The notes: generated by a model not told the origin, from the sequence alone. DNA of 64,000 bases from Bacteroidales bacterium UBA2287 (GCA_002345675.1 DDWL01000031.1:1-64000); one strand, 5' to 3'. Positions 55,000 through 63,870 are shown, numbered from the stretch's first letter. A program made the numbers and translations.

Positions 55000-55023
55000 T
55001 CAATGAATATACTACGAAGAAAA

Positions 55024-55052
55024 CCCGTTGAACGGCTATAAACTTCAACGGG
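55024..55052. terminator. Shared terminator of LytTR regulator and gatD
   Basis: An 8-bp stem (55024-55031 with 55045-55052; CCCGTTGA/TCAACGGG) with a 13-nt loop has T-runs on both sides. On the minus strand TTTTCTT follows the stem. Confidence 0.72.
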
Positions 55053-55077
55053 CTCTAAAAAGGGTATTGTTAAGTTG

Positions 55078-56463
55078 TTACTTCCTAAACTTCCTGATAA
55101 AATCTTCAACTTCGGGAACTCCGCCCTGATATATTAGGTACCCATTGTATGGCTCCCTTGGAGTTGTTTCGCCGTTAACAGGGGTTAACATAAGGCGCTT
55201 TACCTCTTCGCGGTCGTTGGTTTGTCCAAGCGCCCACGCCAATTTAATGTAAGCCGTTTCGGGAAGCATATTTTCGGCAGGAATAATTCCCTTTGCCATA
55301 AGGTCGCGACCAGTATCGTACACGTACATATGGGCGTAGCCCCAAAGGGTTTGCACGGTCATGTAAATGTGTACACCTTTTTTGGTAGCCCGTTCAATGG
55401 CTGGGTAAAGGGGTTTGTTAATGTGCCCAAGGCCAGTACCTGCAATTATAATTCCCTTGTAGCCATTTTCAACCAGCGAGTCGATAATGTCGGGCTGCAT
55501 ATTTGGGTAGTAGTAAACTATGGTAACTTTTTCGTCGAAGTAAGGTAGAATATTTACCTTTTTGTCCTTTCGGCGGTGGCAGTACGAATCCTTAAGGGGC
55601 TTAACGCCATCCTTTCGGCTAACTGTTGCAATGGGAATTTCGCCAATGGTGCGAAATGTACTTCGGTACGACGAGTGCATTTTTCGAACTCTTGTACCGC
55701 GATGCAGAAATCCGTACTCGTCGGATGTGGGGCCGAACATGCAAACCATAACCTCGGCAATGTTGGAGTGGCCTGCTGTGTATGCAGCATGCATAAGATT
55801 TAGCGCGGCATCGCTACTTGGACGGTCGGAGCTGCGCTGCGAACCTACAAGAACAATTGGAACGGGCGAGTTCTGCACCATAAAAGTTAACGCTGCTGCG
55901 GTATGGCTAAGTGTATCGGTGCCGTGGCCAATAATAATGCCGTCGACCCCATTTTCAATTTCCTTACCAATGGCAATGGCTAAGGCTTTGTACTGCTCGG
56001 GGCCCATATTTTCGCTGAAAACAGCGAATAGTTTCTCAGTACTAAGGTTGCAAATATCGGCAAGTTCGGGAACTGCGCCATAAAGTTCGCCAGGCGAAAA
56101 TGCTGGAATTACAGCACCAGTGCGGTAGTCGAGGCGCGAAGCAATTGTGCCTCCAGTACCTAAAAGTTTAACCCTTGGAAGGTTTGGCGTGAATGGGAAC
56201 TCCTTTTCGGGAATTTTATAGGAAGCTTTCGAGTAGCCAACCTCCTTCATGTCGGTTATGGTAAAAATGTCGATTCCAATATTGTAGCCAGTTTCAATTT
56301 TTAGCACAATATGCATATCGTCGTCGTTTTCGGAGCGTGGTAAAACCGTTCCCTTAAACTCGCCTCGCGATGTTTGAATTACTGCCTTTCCCCAAACCCG
56401 TACGTTATACTTTTTAAGCACCTCGAGGCCACGGCCTTTATATCCTTGAAAAATATCTTCCAT
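55078..56463 (-). CDS. gatD: Glu-tRNA(Gln) amidotransferase subunit D (archaeal-type)
   Basis: This 461-residue subunit releases ammonia from Gln or Asn for transfer to Glu-tRNA(Gln). It has an N-terminal Tudor-like domain (about 15-75) and an AnsA-type amidase domain. T103 lies in LLGTGGTIAS and H180-T184 in IIGHGTDTLSHTAAALTFM; GSQRSSDRPSSDAA follows. An ordinary asparaginase lacks the N-terminal domain and is shorter. The gene lies 6 nt downstream of gatE, its obligate partner. GatDE is otherwise characteristic of archaea, whereas bacteria generally use GatCAB or GlnRS. Confidence 0.93.
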   Translation of the reverse strand: MEDIFQGYKGRGLEVLKKYNVRVWGKAVIQTSRGEFKGTVLPRSENDDDMHIVLKIETGYNIGIDIFTITDMKEVGYSKASYKIPEKEFPFTPNLPRVKLLGTGGTIASRLDYRTGAVIPAFSPGELYGAVPELADICNLSTEKLFAVFSENMGPEQYKALAIAIGKEIENGVDGIIIGHGTDTLSHTAAALTFMVQNSPVPIVLVGSQRSSDRPSSDAALNLMHAAYTAGHSNIAEVMVCMFGPTSDEYGFLHRGTRVRKMHSSYRSTFRTIGEIPIATVSRKDGVKPLKDSYCHRRKDKKVNILPYFDEKVTIVYYYPNMQPDIIDSLVENGYKGIIIAGTGLGHINKPLYPAIERATKKGVHIYMTVQTLWGYAHMYVYDTGRDLMAKGIIPAENMLPETAYIKLAWALGQTNDREEVKRLMLTPVNGETTPREPYNGYLIYQGGVPEVEDFIRKFRK

Positions 56464-56469
56464 AGTTTC

Positions 56470-58470
56470 TTATATGTTACCAGTTTGCTTTTCAATTTGC
56501 GCCCTAAGAGCGCTTAAACTTATGTTCCCCAATGCCTGTCGGTGAATTTGACCCATAACCCAGTTGGTTGTCACTTCAGGGCTATCGCCTTTTGAAAGCC
56601 GAATTTCTTTGAACTTTTCAACTAGATAGTTTATTGGAGCAATAATTTCGTCGGCCGACCTTTTTTTGAAGTTAAGGCTGGTGAGCACCGAGTTAAAGTC
56701 CATATTTGGGTGCTCGTAAACCATTGGCAGCATTTGTTTTGCAAGCGAAAGGTCGAGTTTTTCATTTGTTAAAAAGACGAACAGCTCGGCAACACGATTG
56801 TAGTCGAATTCCGATTTTTTTGGCGAAATACCTTCGACACGTTTAAGTTTATGCCCTAAGAATGTTCCTGCAAATTTCCCTGAAATTCCCAGTGCCACAA
56901 TTTTTTCGATAACCGGAACCAGATTCCGTTTAAGAATATAGGTGTACGTATCGGTGGGAATGCCCCAGCCTTTTAGCTGAGCAATTCGTTCCGAAATGTT
57001 GGGTAAAATTCGCTGTCGAAGGGTTTCGATATAGGTTTCGTGAAGAGGAATTGGAGCTGAGTCGGTGTCGGGGTACATACGGTCGGCACCGGGCAGAACC
57101 CTTTCGAACATAGTTGTGCCATTGGCAAAAGCTTTTCGTGTTTCATTGGGAACACCCTGAAATGCCATTCGGCAACGCTCATCAATGGTTTCGAGAGCCG
57201 TTTTAATATCGTCGGCAGGACCCCAAAAAAGAACTACTGCATCTTCGTCTTTGGCTTCGAGTAGCGTTTTAAGTGTTGTTACATCTTTTGCTGAAAGGCT
57301 AGAATTCAGCTCTTCGCTGCTAATCATATTGGGCTTTTCGATGCAAGCAATAACTTTTAGCCTGTCGCTAATTTCGTTGTTAAACGATTGCCCTGGCTGG
57401 GTAAAGTGCGAAAGAATTCCATGGAAACCAGGAAGTAAAACGGCATAAAGTTTCATTCCCTTTTCAACTGCTTCCAAAACAATTGCATTCTCAAAAGAAG
57501 TAGTTTTTAAGTTAACCTCCTTAGAGGTCATTTTCCATTTTCCTGGCGATGGGAATCGCTCCAACAGAAGTTTACGAATATTTAAAAGTGCCCACTGACG
57601 AAAGGCTTCGTTGTGCGAAAGTTCGGGAATCCATCGGTTGTGCGAAACACCTTTTATTTCGACGCGGGTACCGCCTTCACAGCTAACGTTTACGTCCTCG
57701 CGTCCAGCGCCCATTCCGGTTCGTACGTGTTCCGAACTTCGGTTTAAAAACCGAATATGCTCAGCCGTTTCTCGTAACTCTTCGGGGGTTAAGCAGTGAG
57801 GATGGGTAACCGTTTCGATTAGGGGCATTCCTAACCTGTCGGTTTTATAAATGCGGGTGTGCCCAATATCGGAAATTTCGCGGCACGAATCCTCCTCGAT
57901 GCTGAGCTGGAGAATGCCAATTTTTTTGTTGCTAATTTGTATTTCGCCCTCAACGCCAAGAATTGCTGTTCGCTGAAAACCAGTTGGAATGCTGCCGTCG
58001 AGGTATTGTTTGCGGGTAATGTGAACCTCGCCAACAATGTTTAGTTTGGTAAGCAACGAAATTTCCAAAGCGTACTCAAGCGCTTCGCGGTTAAGGGGAA
58101 ACGGAGGGGTGTCGTCAATTTCGTATGTACACGCCGTTTTGTTGTTTAGGCGGTAAATAATGTTTTTACGGGTTTTAAACTCCATTAGCGCTGTTCCGTC
58201 GTACTCGCCCAGTTCGCTAAGCGTTGGCCGCATATGTCGAATAATTTCGGCGTGGTAGTCGCTATTTTCATGAAAAATGCCGGCAGGACACCGGCAAAAG
58301 AGTTTCTCCTTAGTTTTAATTTGCTGGTGTACCTCCAAACCCGATTTAAAACCAATACGTTTATAGTCGGCAGGTTTAGCCTTTTTACGGGTAACGTAGC
58401 CAATTTCTTTCATGGTTTGGGTGTAGTTCTTCTGAGGGTCGAAGGCGTTTGAGGGCGAGGTTTTCTTCAT
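56470..58470 (-). CDS. gatE: Glu-tRNA(Gln) amidotransferase subunit E (archaeal-type)
   Basis: This 666-residue subunit binds and phosphorylates Glu-tRNA(Gln). The N-terminal GatB/E cradle has GFKSGLEVHQQI and KLFCRCP, followed by LPLIETVTH-like sequence and GAGREDVNVSC. The GatE-specific insertion related to the AspRS GAD domain lies at about 290-430, and the YqeY-like tail ends at about 560-666. The insertion separates GatE from GatB. It is upstream of gatD with a 6-nt gap. The pathway requires a non-discriminating GluRS, which is not in this window. Codon use looks similar to neighbours, so any transfer is not recent. Confidence 0.93.
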   Translation of the reverse strand: MKKTSPSNAFDPQKNYTQTMKEIGYVTRKKAKPADYKRIGFKSGLEVHQQIKTKEKLFCRCPAGIFHENSDYHAEIIRHMRPTLSELGEYDGTALMEFKTRKNIIYRLNNKTACTYEIDDTPPFPLNREALEYALEISLLTKLNIVGEVHITRKQYLDGSIPTGFQRTAILGVEGEIQISNKKIGILQLSIEEDSCREISDIGHTRIYKTDRLGMPLIETVTHPHCLTPEELRETAEHIRFLNRSSEHVRTGMGAGREDVNVSCEGGTRVEIKGVSHNRWIPELSHNEAFRQWALLNIRKLLLERFPSPGKWKMTSKEVNLKTTSFENAIVLEAVEKGMKLYAVLLPGFHGILSHFTQPGQSFNNEISDRLKVIACIEKPNMISSEELNSSLSAKDVTTLKTLLEAKDEDAVVLFWGPADDIKTALETIDERCRMAFQGVPNETRKAFANGTTMFERVLPGADRMYPDTDSAPIPLHETYIETLRQRILPNISERIAQLKGWGIPTDTYTYILKRNLVPVIEKIVALGISGKFAGTFLGHKLKRVEGISPKKSEFDYNRVAELFVFLTNEKLDLSLAKQMLPMVYEHPNMDFNSVLTSLNFKKRSADEIIAPINYLVEKFKEIRLSKGDSPEVTTNWVMGQIHRQALGNISLSALRAQIEKQTGNI

Positions 58471-58639
58471 ATTAAGGGTATTTTAAACCTAATTATAGCC
58501 CCTAAAATTAGGATTGTTTGGTGAGAAAGCAAAAAAAATAGCAAGGATTCACAAATCTGCTGCTAGTAAAGAGTTTTAACTTTTTGAACTGACTCTTGAA
58601 TAATGGCAATTCAATTAAAAATGGTTTTAAAAAGAATGG
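58471..58639. other. Short gap between gatE and the LolE-like gene
   Basis: No gene, tRNA or obvious terminator was seen; the sequence is AT-rich. The LolE-like gene ends just below it and gatE starts just below its upper neighbour, all on the minus strand. Confidence 0.5.
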
Positions 58640-59881
58640 CTACTCATACTTTATGGTTTTTTCGGGGCTAATATGCGAAATTACCATCGATGGGATTAGA
58701 AGCATAAAAAGGGTAACGGCGAAAGTACCGGCATTTAGTAGCAATACGTGTAGCAACTTTAAATTTATGGGAACCGAAGAGAGGTAGTAATTTACCTCGT
58801 CGAGTTTTATAACTTCAAATTTCAGTTGTATAAAAGCGATCGTTAGCCCAACCAAATTGCCCCAGATAAGTCCCTTTAGAATTATATGGCCCGATTGTAT
58901 TATAAATATTCGACGAACTAACCTGTTTTCGGCACCAAGGGCCTTTAATATGCCAATCATGTTGGTGCGTTCGAGAACAATTATTAGTAGCCCCGAAATC
59001 ATGTTAATGCCGGCAACGGCAAGCATTAGAATTAGCAGAATTATAACATTTAAATCCTGAAGCCCAAGCCAGTCGAATATTTGAGGGTATTTATCCTTAA
59101 TGCTTTGCGCTCTAAGGCGCGAGCCATCTTCCATAAACTGAAATGCAACCACATCGTCAATATCGAGGGTAATGTAGTCGAGTCGATCGAAATTATCAAC
59201 AAGAACTTCGAAACCAGTTACCTGCGTTGGCGTCCATCCATTTAATCGCTGAATATGCCTAATATCGGCAAGTACAAAGAGTTTATCGAATTCGGCCATT
59301 TGGGTATCGAAAATACCCTTAACGGTAAACCGTCGTGCACGAGGAGGTTCCTGTACAAAAAACATGTCGAATGTATCGCCAACTTTTAGCTGTAGCCTTT
59401 TAGCAGTGGTTTTCGAAATTATTGCGCCATTGTCGGGCACCGAGTCGGGTAGTGAAAGAATTTCTCCCTCAATTAGCACCTTACTAAAAAATGTCCAGTC
59501 GAAATCGTTGCTCATTCCCTTAAGAACAACGCCCTGTATTTCGGTGTCGGTTTTAATAATTCCGGGTTTTATGGCAAAAACCTGAATGTGTTTTACGTCT
59601 TTAATCTTAAGTATATCGGGAATAAAATTCTGCTTCGACTCAATGGGATTGGTTTCGAACGACGAGTTACTGTCGAAGTTTACAATTTGAACATGGCTAC
59701 CAAAACCTATGGTTTTCTCTCGAATTTGCTCCTTAAAACCCGTAATTATTGCAACAGCAACAATCATAACTGCAAGGCTAAGTGCCACGGCAATTGTAGA
59801 AATACGAACAAAGGGAACCGAAAGGTTTTGCTTGTTTTTACTGTTAACCAGTCGTTTTGCTATGAATTGCGCTACGTTCAA
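58640..59881 (-). CDS. LolC/LolE-like lipoprotein-releasing permease (FtsX/MacB fold)
   Basis: The frame opens at 59980 inside an inverted repeat, so I place the start at the TTG at 59881 (LNVAQFIAKRLV), giving 413 residues. Four membrane helices are seen: about 30-52 and three C-terminal at about 283-310, 328-350 and 378-403. A large periplasmic domain lies between. The FtsX motif region is present (SGLLIIVLERTNMIGILKALGAEN). It would pass lipoproteins to the outer membrane with an LolD ATPase, which is not here. A MacB- or FtsX-type efflux role is the alternative. The periplasmic domain shape (SKTTAKRLQLKVGDTF) fits LolE. Confidence 0.85.
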   Translation of the reverse strand: MNVAQFIAKRLVNSKNKQNLSVPFVRISTIAVALSLAVMIVAVAIITGFKEQIREKTIGFGSHVQIVNFDSNSSFETNPIESKQNFIPDILKIKDVKHIQVFAIKPGIIKTDTEIQGVVLKGMSNDFDWTFFSKVLIEGEILSLPDSVPDNGAIISKTTAKRLQLKVGDTFDMFFVQEPPRARRFTVKGIFDTQMAEFDKLFVLADIRHIQRLNGWTPTQVTGFEVLVDNFDRLDYITLDIDDVVAFQFMEDGSRLRAQSIKDKYPQIFDWLGLQDLNVIILLILMLAVAGINMISGLLIIVLERTNMIGILKALGAENRLVRRIFIIQSGHIILKGLIWGNLVGLTIAFIQLKFEVIKLDEVNYYLSSVPINLKLLHVLLLNAGTFAVTLFMLLIPSMVISHISPEKTIKYE

Positions 59882-59942
59882 TGGGTTATATTTATTGGGG
59901 TGAAGATACCAAAAAAGATTAAAGTTTTTATACCGTTTTCTC

Positions 59943-60028
59943 CCGTCCGACCGTTCAAGGCGGTCTGACGGGTTTTGCAAAGTTCGATACCGTTTTTACC
60001 CGTCAGACCGCCTTGAGCGGTCGGACGG
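59943..60028. repeat. Head-to-head pair of palindromic (REP-like) units
   Basis: Two 30-nt arms (59943-59972 and 59999-60028) are complementary at 29 of 30 positions across a 26-nt spacer. Each arm is itself a near-palindrome (CCGTC.GACCG, 7-nt loop, CGGTC.GACGG) and can fold alone. It fills the gap between the RNase H stop and the LolE-like start. Confidence 0.82.
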
Positions 60029-60042
60029 ATAAAGTAGTGATG

Positions 60043-60669
60043 CTACTTTCGGCCATAGTCGGCAGGAATTTCCCCCCAAATATGGGTTTCCCATTTCAGA
60101 ATGGGGTTTTTCCAAGTGTTTTCCTTTAGCCAACTTTCGGCTCGCGAAAGGAGTTCGAATACCTTAGCGTTTCTGCTTGTAAGCGCAAGCTTAGTTCCCG
60201 ATTTTCGTTTACGAACCCAGCTAATTGCCGTAATCGAATCGGTGTAAATTGGCAAGCTGCTGCCATTCTGTTTAAGAAATGCCAATGCATGCACAATTGC
60301 AAGGAATTCGCCAACGTTGTTGGTTGCATCGGGATATGGGCCCTGACGGAAAAATTCTCGCCCCGATTGCGTGTCGACTCCTCGGTACTCCATATCGCCA
60401 GGCGAACCGTTGCAAGCAGCATCGACCGAAATGGAAGGAAAAACAGGTTTTGGAGCATTCTCATCGAGACCAGCAAGGTTAATGGTTAAACTTGGGTCTT
60501 TTTTGTTAAAAAAATCGAATGGATTTCCCCCTAAAGCTTGCTTTGCAGCAACTAGGGTAGGAAATGCTTTATACTTGGCCTTTGGGTAGTTTTTAATTTG
60601 CTTCTTGCATTCGTCCCAGCTATCGTAAATTCCAGGCTTATGGCCTTCCCAAACAACGTAAAATTTCAT
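60043..60669 (-). CDS. rnhA: Ribonuclease H with N-terminal viroplasmin domain
   Basis: The frame extends to 60708, but the ATG at 60669 (MKFYVVWEG) fits the family and gives 208 residues. The N-terminal about 50 residues form a viroplasmin-type hybrid-binding domain (GIYDSWDECKKQIKNYPKAKYKAF). The RNase H domain follows (about 70-208). Acidic residues are the Asp in SVDAACNG, Glu in NNVGEFLAI, Asp in IYTDSITA and Asp in IPADYGRK. It cleaves RNA in RNA-DNA hybrids. It lies downstream of namZ and ends at the REP-like pair. Confidence 0.9.
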   Translation of the reverse strand: MKFYVVWEGHKPGIYDSWDECKKQIKNYPKAKYKAFPTLVAAKQALGGNPFDFFNKKDPSLTINLAGLDENAPKPVFPSISVDAACNGSPGDMEYRGVDTQSGREFFRQGPYPDATNNVGEFLAIVHALAFLKQNGSSLPIYTDSITAISWVRKRKSGTKLALTSRNAKVFELLSRAESWLKENTWKNPILKWETHIWGEIPADYGRK

Positions 60670-60680
60670 TTTCAATATTT

Positions 60681-60753
60681 TAACCACATTAGGCACAGTA
60701 GGGCACAATAGTTTATTGTTACTTTAAGCATACTAATGTGCCTATTGTGGTAA
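60681..60753. repeat. Inverted repeat between namZ and rnhA
   Basis: Arms 60681-60702 and 60732-60753 are complementary at 18 of 22 positions (core CCACA.TAGGCACA). The stop codon of the NamZ-like gene lies inside the right arm. It may act as a terminator or be an inserted repeat. Confidence 0.6.
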
Positions 60754-61965
60754 ATTAAAATCGGGATATAAAAGGTATTTCTTTCGAGTAATTTTAAACT
60801 GCTCAATGGGTTCCTCCCACGACTTACGAATGGAGTCGGCACTTAAACCTTGTTCTATTTGTTTTTGTAATAAATCGGTTCCCGAAAGATTATTAAAGTA
60901 GTTGTTAAAAAACTTATCCTTATTTGGGAATGAGCTATAGGCATAAAGAAGCCAATCGAGATTAATTCGTTTTGAATTTATAAAGTAATCGACAGAGTAA
61001 TCTCTCAAATCGAGCCCGTTACATATTTTTCCAAGCGAGGGAGGGTTCTTGCTTGCTCCTGGCCTACTTTCGGGTGTAAATGCAAAACTGGTTTTAGGAA
61101 GAAGTGGGTGTCCAAAAACTTGAAATGGGAAGTCGGTGCCTCGGCCAATGCTAATTTCTGTTCCTTCGAAAAAACCAAGCGATGGGTAAAGTAAAATTGA
61201 CTTTTGGTTTGGCAAATTTGGTGAAGGAGGAATTGGTGGTGAGTAAATTGAGTCGTGTGTGTAGTAAAGGCAACGAATTACGGTTAAGTTGCATTTTACG
61301 CTTTTTTTAAGCCAACCTTCGCCATTTATCATTAGCGCATACTCGCCAATGGTCATTCCGTGTACAATAGGAACAGGGTGCATGCCAACAAATGAGCGAA
61401 ATTTTGTGTCGAGAACTGGGCCATCGATAAAGAATCCGTTGGGGTTAGGTCGGTCGAGAATAATTACGGGTATTTCACTTTCGGCACAAGCTTCCATAAC
61501 GTAATGCATTGTTGAAATGTAGGTGTAAAAACGCAACCCAACATCTTGCATATCGAAAAGCATAACGTCAATTCCAGCTAAGTCCGATTGTAGCGGCTTC
61601 TTTTTACTGCCGTAAAGCGAAATTACCTCAAGCCATGTTTTGGCATCAACCTGGTTTTTAATTAACTCTCCAGCATCGCCATCGCCACGAAAACCGTGTT
61701 CGGGGCTAAATATTTTAGCAACTTTAATGTTTAAAGCCAAAAGGCTATCGACCAAATGAGTAGTTCCAATTCGCCCCGAGTGGTTAGTCGAAATTCCAAT
61801 AAGTTTTCCCGAAAGCAGTGGCAAAAGAGTATCGAGTCTTTCGGCGCCAACGGTAATGCGTTCGGCCAGCAAAATACCCTTTGGCTTTGGTTGTGCGCAC
61901 GAGGCACACGACATAGCCAGTATAATGGTGAAAAGTTGCAGGTATTTGGCAAGCCGAACGTTCAT
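60742..61965 (-). CDS. namZ: NamZ-like exo-beta-N-acetylmuramidase (DUF1343, GH171)
   Basis: This 407-residue exported protein has a signal peptide with Cys residues at 20 and 23, so it is probably a lipoprotein. The DUF1343 body shows ISTNHSG, FSPEHGFRG, DAGELIKN, DMQDVGLRFYTYISTM and ILDRPNPNG. This family was shown in Bacillus and Tannerella to remove N-acetylmuramic acid from the non-reducing end of peptidoglycan chains. It supports wall recycling or scavenging. The C-terminal about 130 residues contain the second domain, with ISIGRGTDFPFQVFG. It follows the saccharopine dehydrogenase-like gene by 5 nt. The last residues lie within a repeat. Confidence 0.88.
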   Translation of the reverse strand: MNVRLAKYLQLFTIILAMSCASCAQPKPKGILLAERITVGAERLDTLLPLLSGKLIGISTNHSGRIGTTHLVDSLLALNIKVAKIFSPEHGFRGDGDAGELIKNQVDAKTWLEVISLYGSKKKPLQSDLAGIDVMLFDMQDVGLRFYTYISTMHYVMEACAESEIPVIILDRPNPNGFFIDGPVLDTKFRSFVGMHPVPIVHGMTIGEYALMINGEGWLKKSVKCNLTVIRCLYYTHDSIYSPPIPPSPNLPNQKSILLYPSLGFFEGTEISIGRGTDFPFQVFGHPLLPKTSFAFTPESRPGASKNPPSLGKICNGLDLRDYSVDYFINSKRINLDWLLYAYSSFPNKDKFFNNYFNNLSGTDLLQKQIEQGLSADSIRKSWEEPIEQFKITRKKYLLYPDFNLPQ

Positions 61966-61970
61966 TTGCT

Positions 61971-63308
61971 CTAATTTATATTCTCCGAAAGGGGAAGCCC
62001 AAATTGCTCGTCCATGCGAATGCCGAGTTTTTCGAGGGCATTTAGAATTGGCGAGTATATTTCGGAAATAACAGGAATGTGTACCCCTTTTGCCTTAATT
62101 TCATTTTTAAGAATCATTTCGACACCAACAGCGGCGGGAAGCGCAACGGTTCGGGCAATTGATGTGTCGCCACCGGGAGTGCCAAAGTCGAGCATGCGCG
62201 AGCGAATAACCTCTTTTTCGCCATTTGGGTACGAAGCAAGGAACGTATGCTGAAGAACCACCATATCGCGCTCGTTGGGTTTAATCATCATGCGCTCAAT
62301 CATGGCATCGGAGGTAACCTCGAATGGCGTGTCTTCGCCTCTATTTAGCTTTGTGCTGCTAAAAAACCCGAGCCATTCAATTGCTTTAATTGTGTTCGAG
62401 TCGATTTGTTGACCAAGGAATTTTGCCGTTTTCGCCTTAATATCGCTGGCATTGGCTTCGCCAATAAGTTTTGCCATTAGGTCGGCGTAGGTCATGCCGC
62501 TCATATCAATTTTGGTCGACGAAATCATTCCCAACCTCTTCATCGAATCGATAATTTCGCACCATTTGGTGTAGCGGAAAGTTCCACGGAATATGGTTTT
62601 GGCTTCGGGAATTCCGTAAAAATCGAGGTAGGGTAACGAATCGCGATTGGGGTAAACCTCAAGTGCGCCAACTTTATCGAAATCGACTTTAAAAGGATTT
62701 TTAAAAAGGTCTTCGGTTTTTATGTCGAAAACTTTGCCGTGACGAAGGTACTTTGCATCGTTGTTTCCTGCCATTACAACACCTTTTGGTGCCCACGAAA
62801 ATTTGTATCCAAAGGGATTTTTTTCAACCTCGGGGGCAACAAGTGCTCCGCAAATGGAGTAAAATTCTTCAACCTTACCGCCTTTATTGTGAACATGGTC
62901 GATTATGCGCATTGCCGACATGTGGTCGATACCGGGATCGAGTCCAAGTTCATTTAGGAAAATAATTCCAGCTGCTTTAACTTCGGCATCGAGAGCCTGC
63001 ATTTCGGGCTTTACGTACGAAGTTGTAACCATGTTCTTTTTATGCTTTAGGCAGCACTTGGCAACAAATGGGTGAAAGGTCCAAGGGAGTAGGCTGACAG
63101 TAATATCGTGACTGCTTACTAAGCTATTTAGCAGCGAGTCGTCCTGAACGTTAAAGGCAACAGCTTTTCCGTTGGGGTGGCTATTTATATTGGCTTCAGC
63201 TTTTGCAACGTCCATATCGCCAAGGGTAACGGCAAAACCTTTTTCCAAGAGGTAAACCACAATGGGTTTCGAAACCATTCCTGCACCGAGAATAAGTACT
63301 TTTTTCAT
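61971..63308 (-). CDS. Saccharopine dehydrogenase-like protein
   Basis: This 445-residue protein has a Rossmann fold at the start (VLILGAGMVSKPIVVYLLEKGF, acidic residue in GDMD for NAD). A catalytic region related to saccharopine reductase follows, with GLDPGIDHMSAMRII, FRGTFRYTKWCE and LDFGTPGG. It is cytoplasmic. The true substrate in Bacteroidota is uncertain: lysine catabolism, or carboxynorspermidine- or saccharopine-type chemistry. It heads the unit with namZ downstream (5-nt gap), an unexpected pairing of an amino-acid enzyme and a muramidase. An exact -7 box lies 50 nt upstream of the ATG. Confidence 0.85.
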   Translation of the reverse strand: MKKVLILGAGMVSKPIVVYLLEKGFAVTLGDMDVAKAEANINSHPNGKAVAFNVQDDSLLNSLVSSHDITVSLLPWTFHPFVAKCCLKHKKNMVTTSYVKPEMQALDAEVKAAGIIFLNELGLDPGIDHMSAMRIIDHVHNKGGKVEEFYSICGALVAPEVEKNPFGYKFSWAPKGVVMAGNNDAKYLRHGKVFDIKTEDLFKNPFKVDFDKVGALEVYPNRDSLPYLDFYGIPEAKTIFRGTFRYTKWCEIIDSMKRLGMISSTKIDMSGMTYADLMAKLIGEANASDIKAKTAKFLGQQIDSNTIKAIEWLGFFSSTKLNRGEDTPFEVTSDAMIERMMIKPNERDMVVLQHTFLASYPNGEKEVIRSRMLDFGTPGGDTSIARTVALPAAVGVEMILKNEIKAKGVHIPVISEIYSPILNALEKLGIRMDEQFGLPLSENIN

Positions 63309-63358
63309 TTCAAAAAAATAATTTATAGTGAAAATTAGATAGTTTAATTGAATTAAGG

Positions 63359-63366
63359 CAAAGGTA
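63359..63366 (-). promoter_or_regulatory. Putative -7 element of the dehydrogenase/namZ operon
   Basis: TACCTTTG on the minus strand is an exact TAnnTTTG match. Transcription would start near 63352, about 44 nt before the ATG. A perfect hairpin (63378-63404) occupies the region where -33 should lie. Confidence 0.45.
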
Positions 63367-63377
63367 TATAATTCTAG

Positions 63378-63404
63378 TTACCTTGGATTTGTAATCCAAG
63401 GTAA
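63378..63404. repeat. Perfect hairpin, 12-bp stem with 3-nt loop
   Basis: Arms 63378-63389 and 63393-63404 are exact complements (TTACCTTGGATT). The core GGATT-3 nt-AATCC recurs near 63552. It lies just upstream of the dehydrogenase -7 box. Confidence 0.7.
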
Positions 63405-63870
63405 ATTTACTTTTAGGAATTGCAACCCAGTAAAAGTTAGAAATGAAATCTATTTTGTAACCCCTTTAGCATTATCTATTGCCAATATATTTTCGCAAAC
63501 GAATTTAACATTTTTTAATCGGATTAGCTTCGCTGAGCACCCTTTGGTTGGATTACAAATCCTTATTAGTAAACGAGAGTTGGATAACATATCCAGCTCG
63601 ACGAACAGCCTCGACTTAACGGGGTTTATTATCCTTTTATACCGCAGGCACAGCCTGCTAAAAATAGAACGGCTCAGGCATTGAAGCCTGAGCCGAACGT
63701 CGTTTCAGTCTAACAGCCTCCGCTTAACGGAGCCGAACGTCGTTTCAATCTGGCAGCCTCCGCTTAACGGGAATGCCTTTTACAACGCTGACAAATCGCA
63801 TATCTATCAGCAACTTGAGGTCGTAGAACCTGGCCCCGTAGTCGTAACAATCCAGCTTAGATCGTTTAGA
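63405..63870. other. Gene-free gap with palindromes and a 40-bp tandem repeat
   Basis: A perfect hairpin (63670-63679 with 63686-63695; CGGCTCAGGC) overlaps a two-copy 40-bp tandem repeat (63691-63730 and 63731-63770; 37 of 40 identical). A third degenerate copy lies near 63603. A second copy of GGATTACAAATCC lies near 63552. No gene is supported. Confidence 0.65.

Noticed and set aside
59882..59980. N-terminal extension of the LolE-like permease
   Set aside because: It is encoded by the inverted repeat and leader; family proteins start near the TTG at 59881.
63600..63770. Possible CRISPR array in the repeat-bearing gap
   Set aside because: The copies are directly abutting or degenerate, without unique spacers of similar length and without cas genes.
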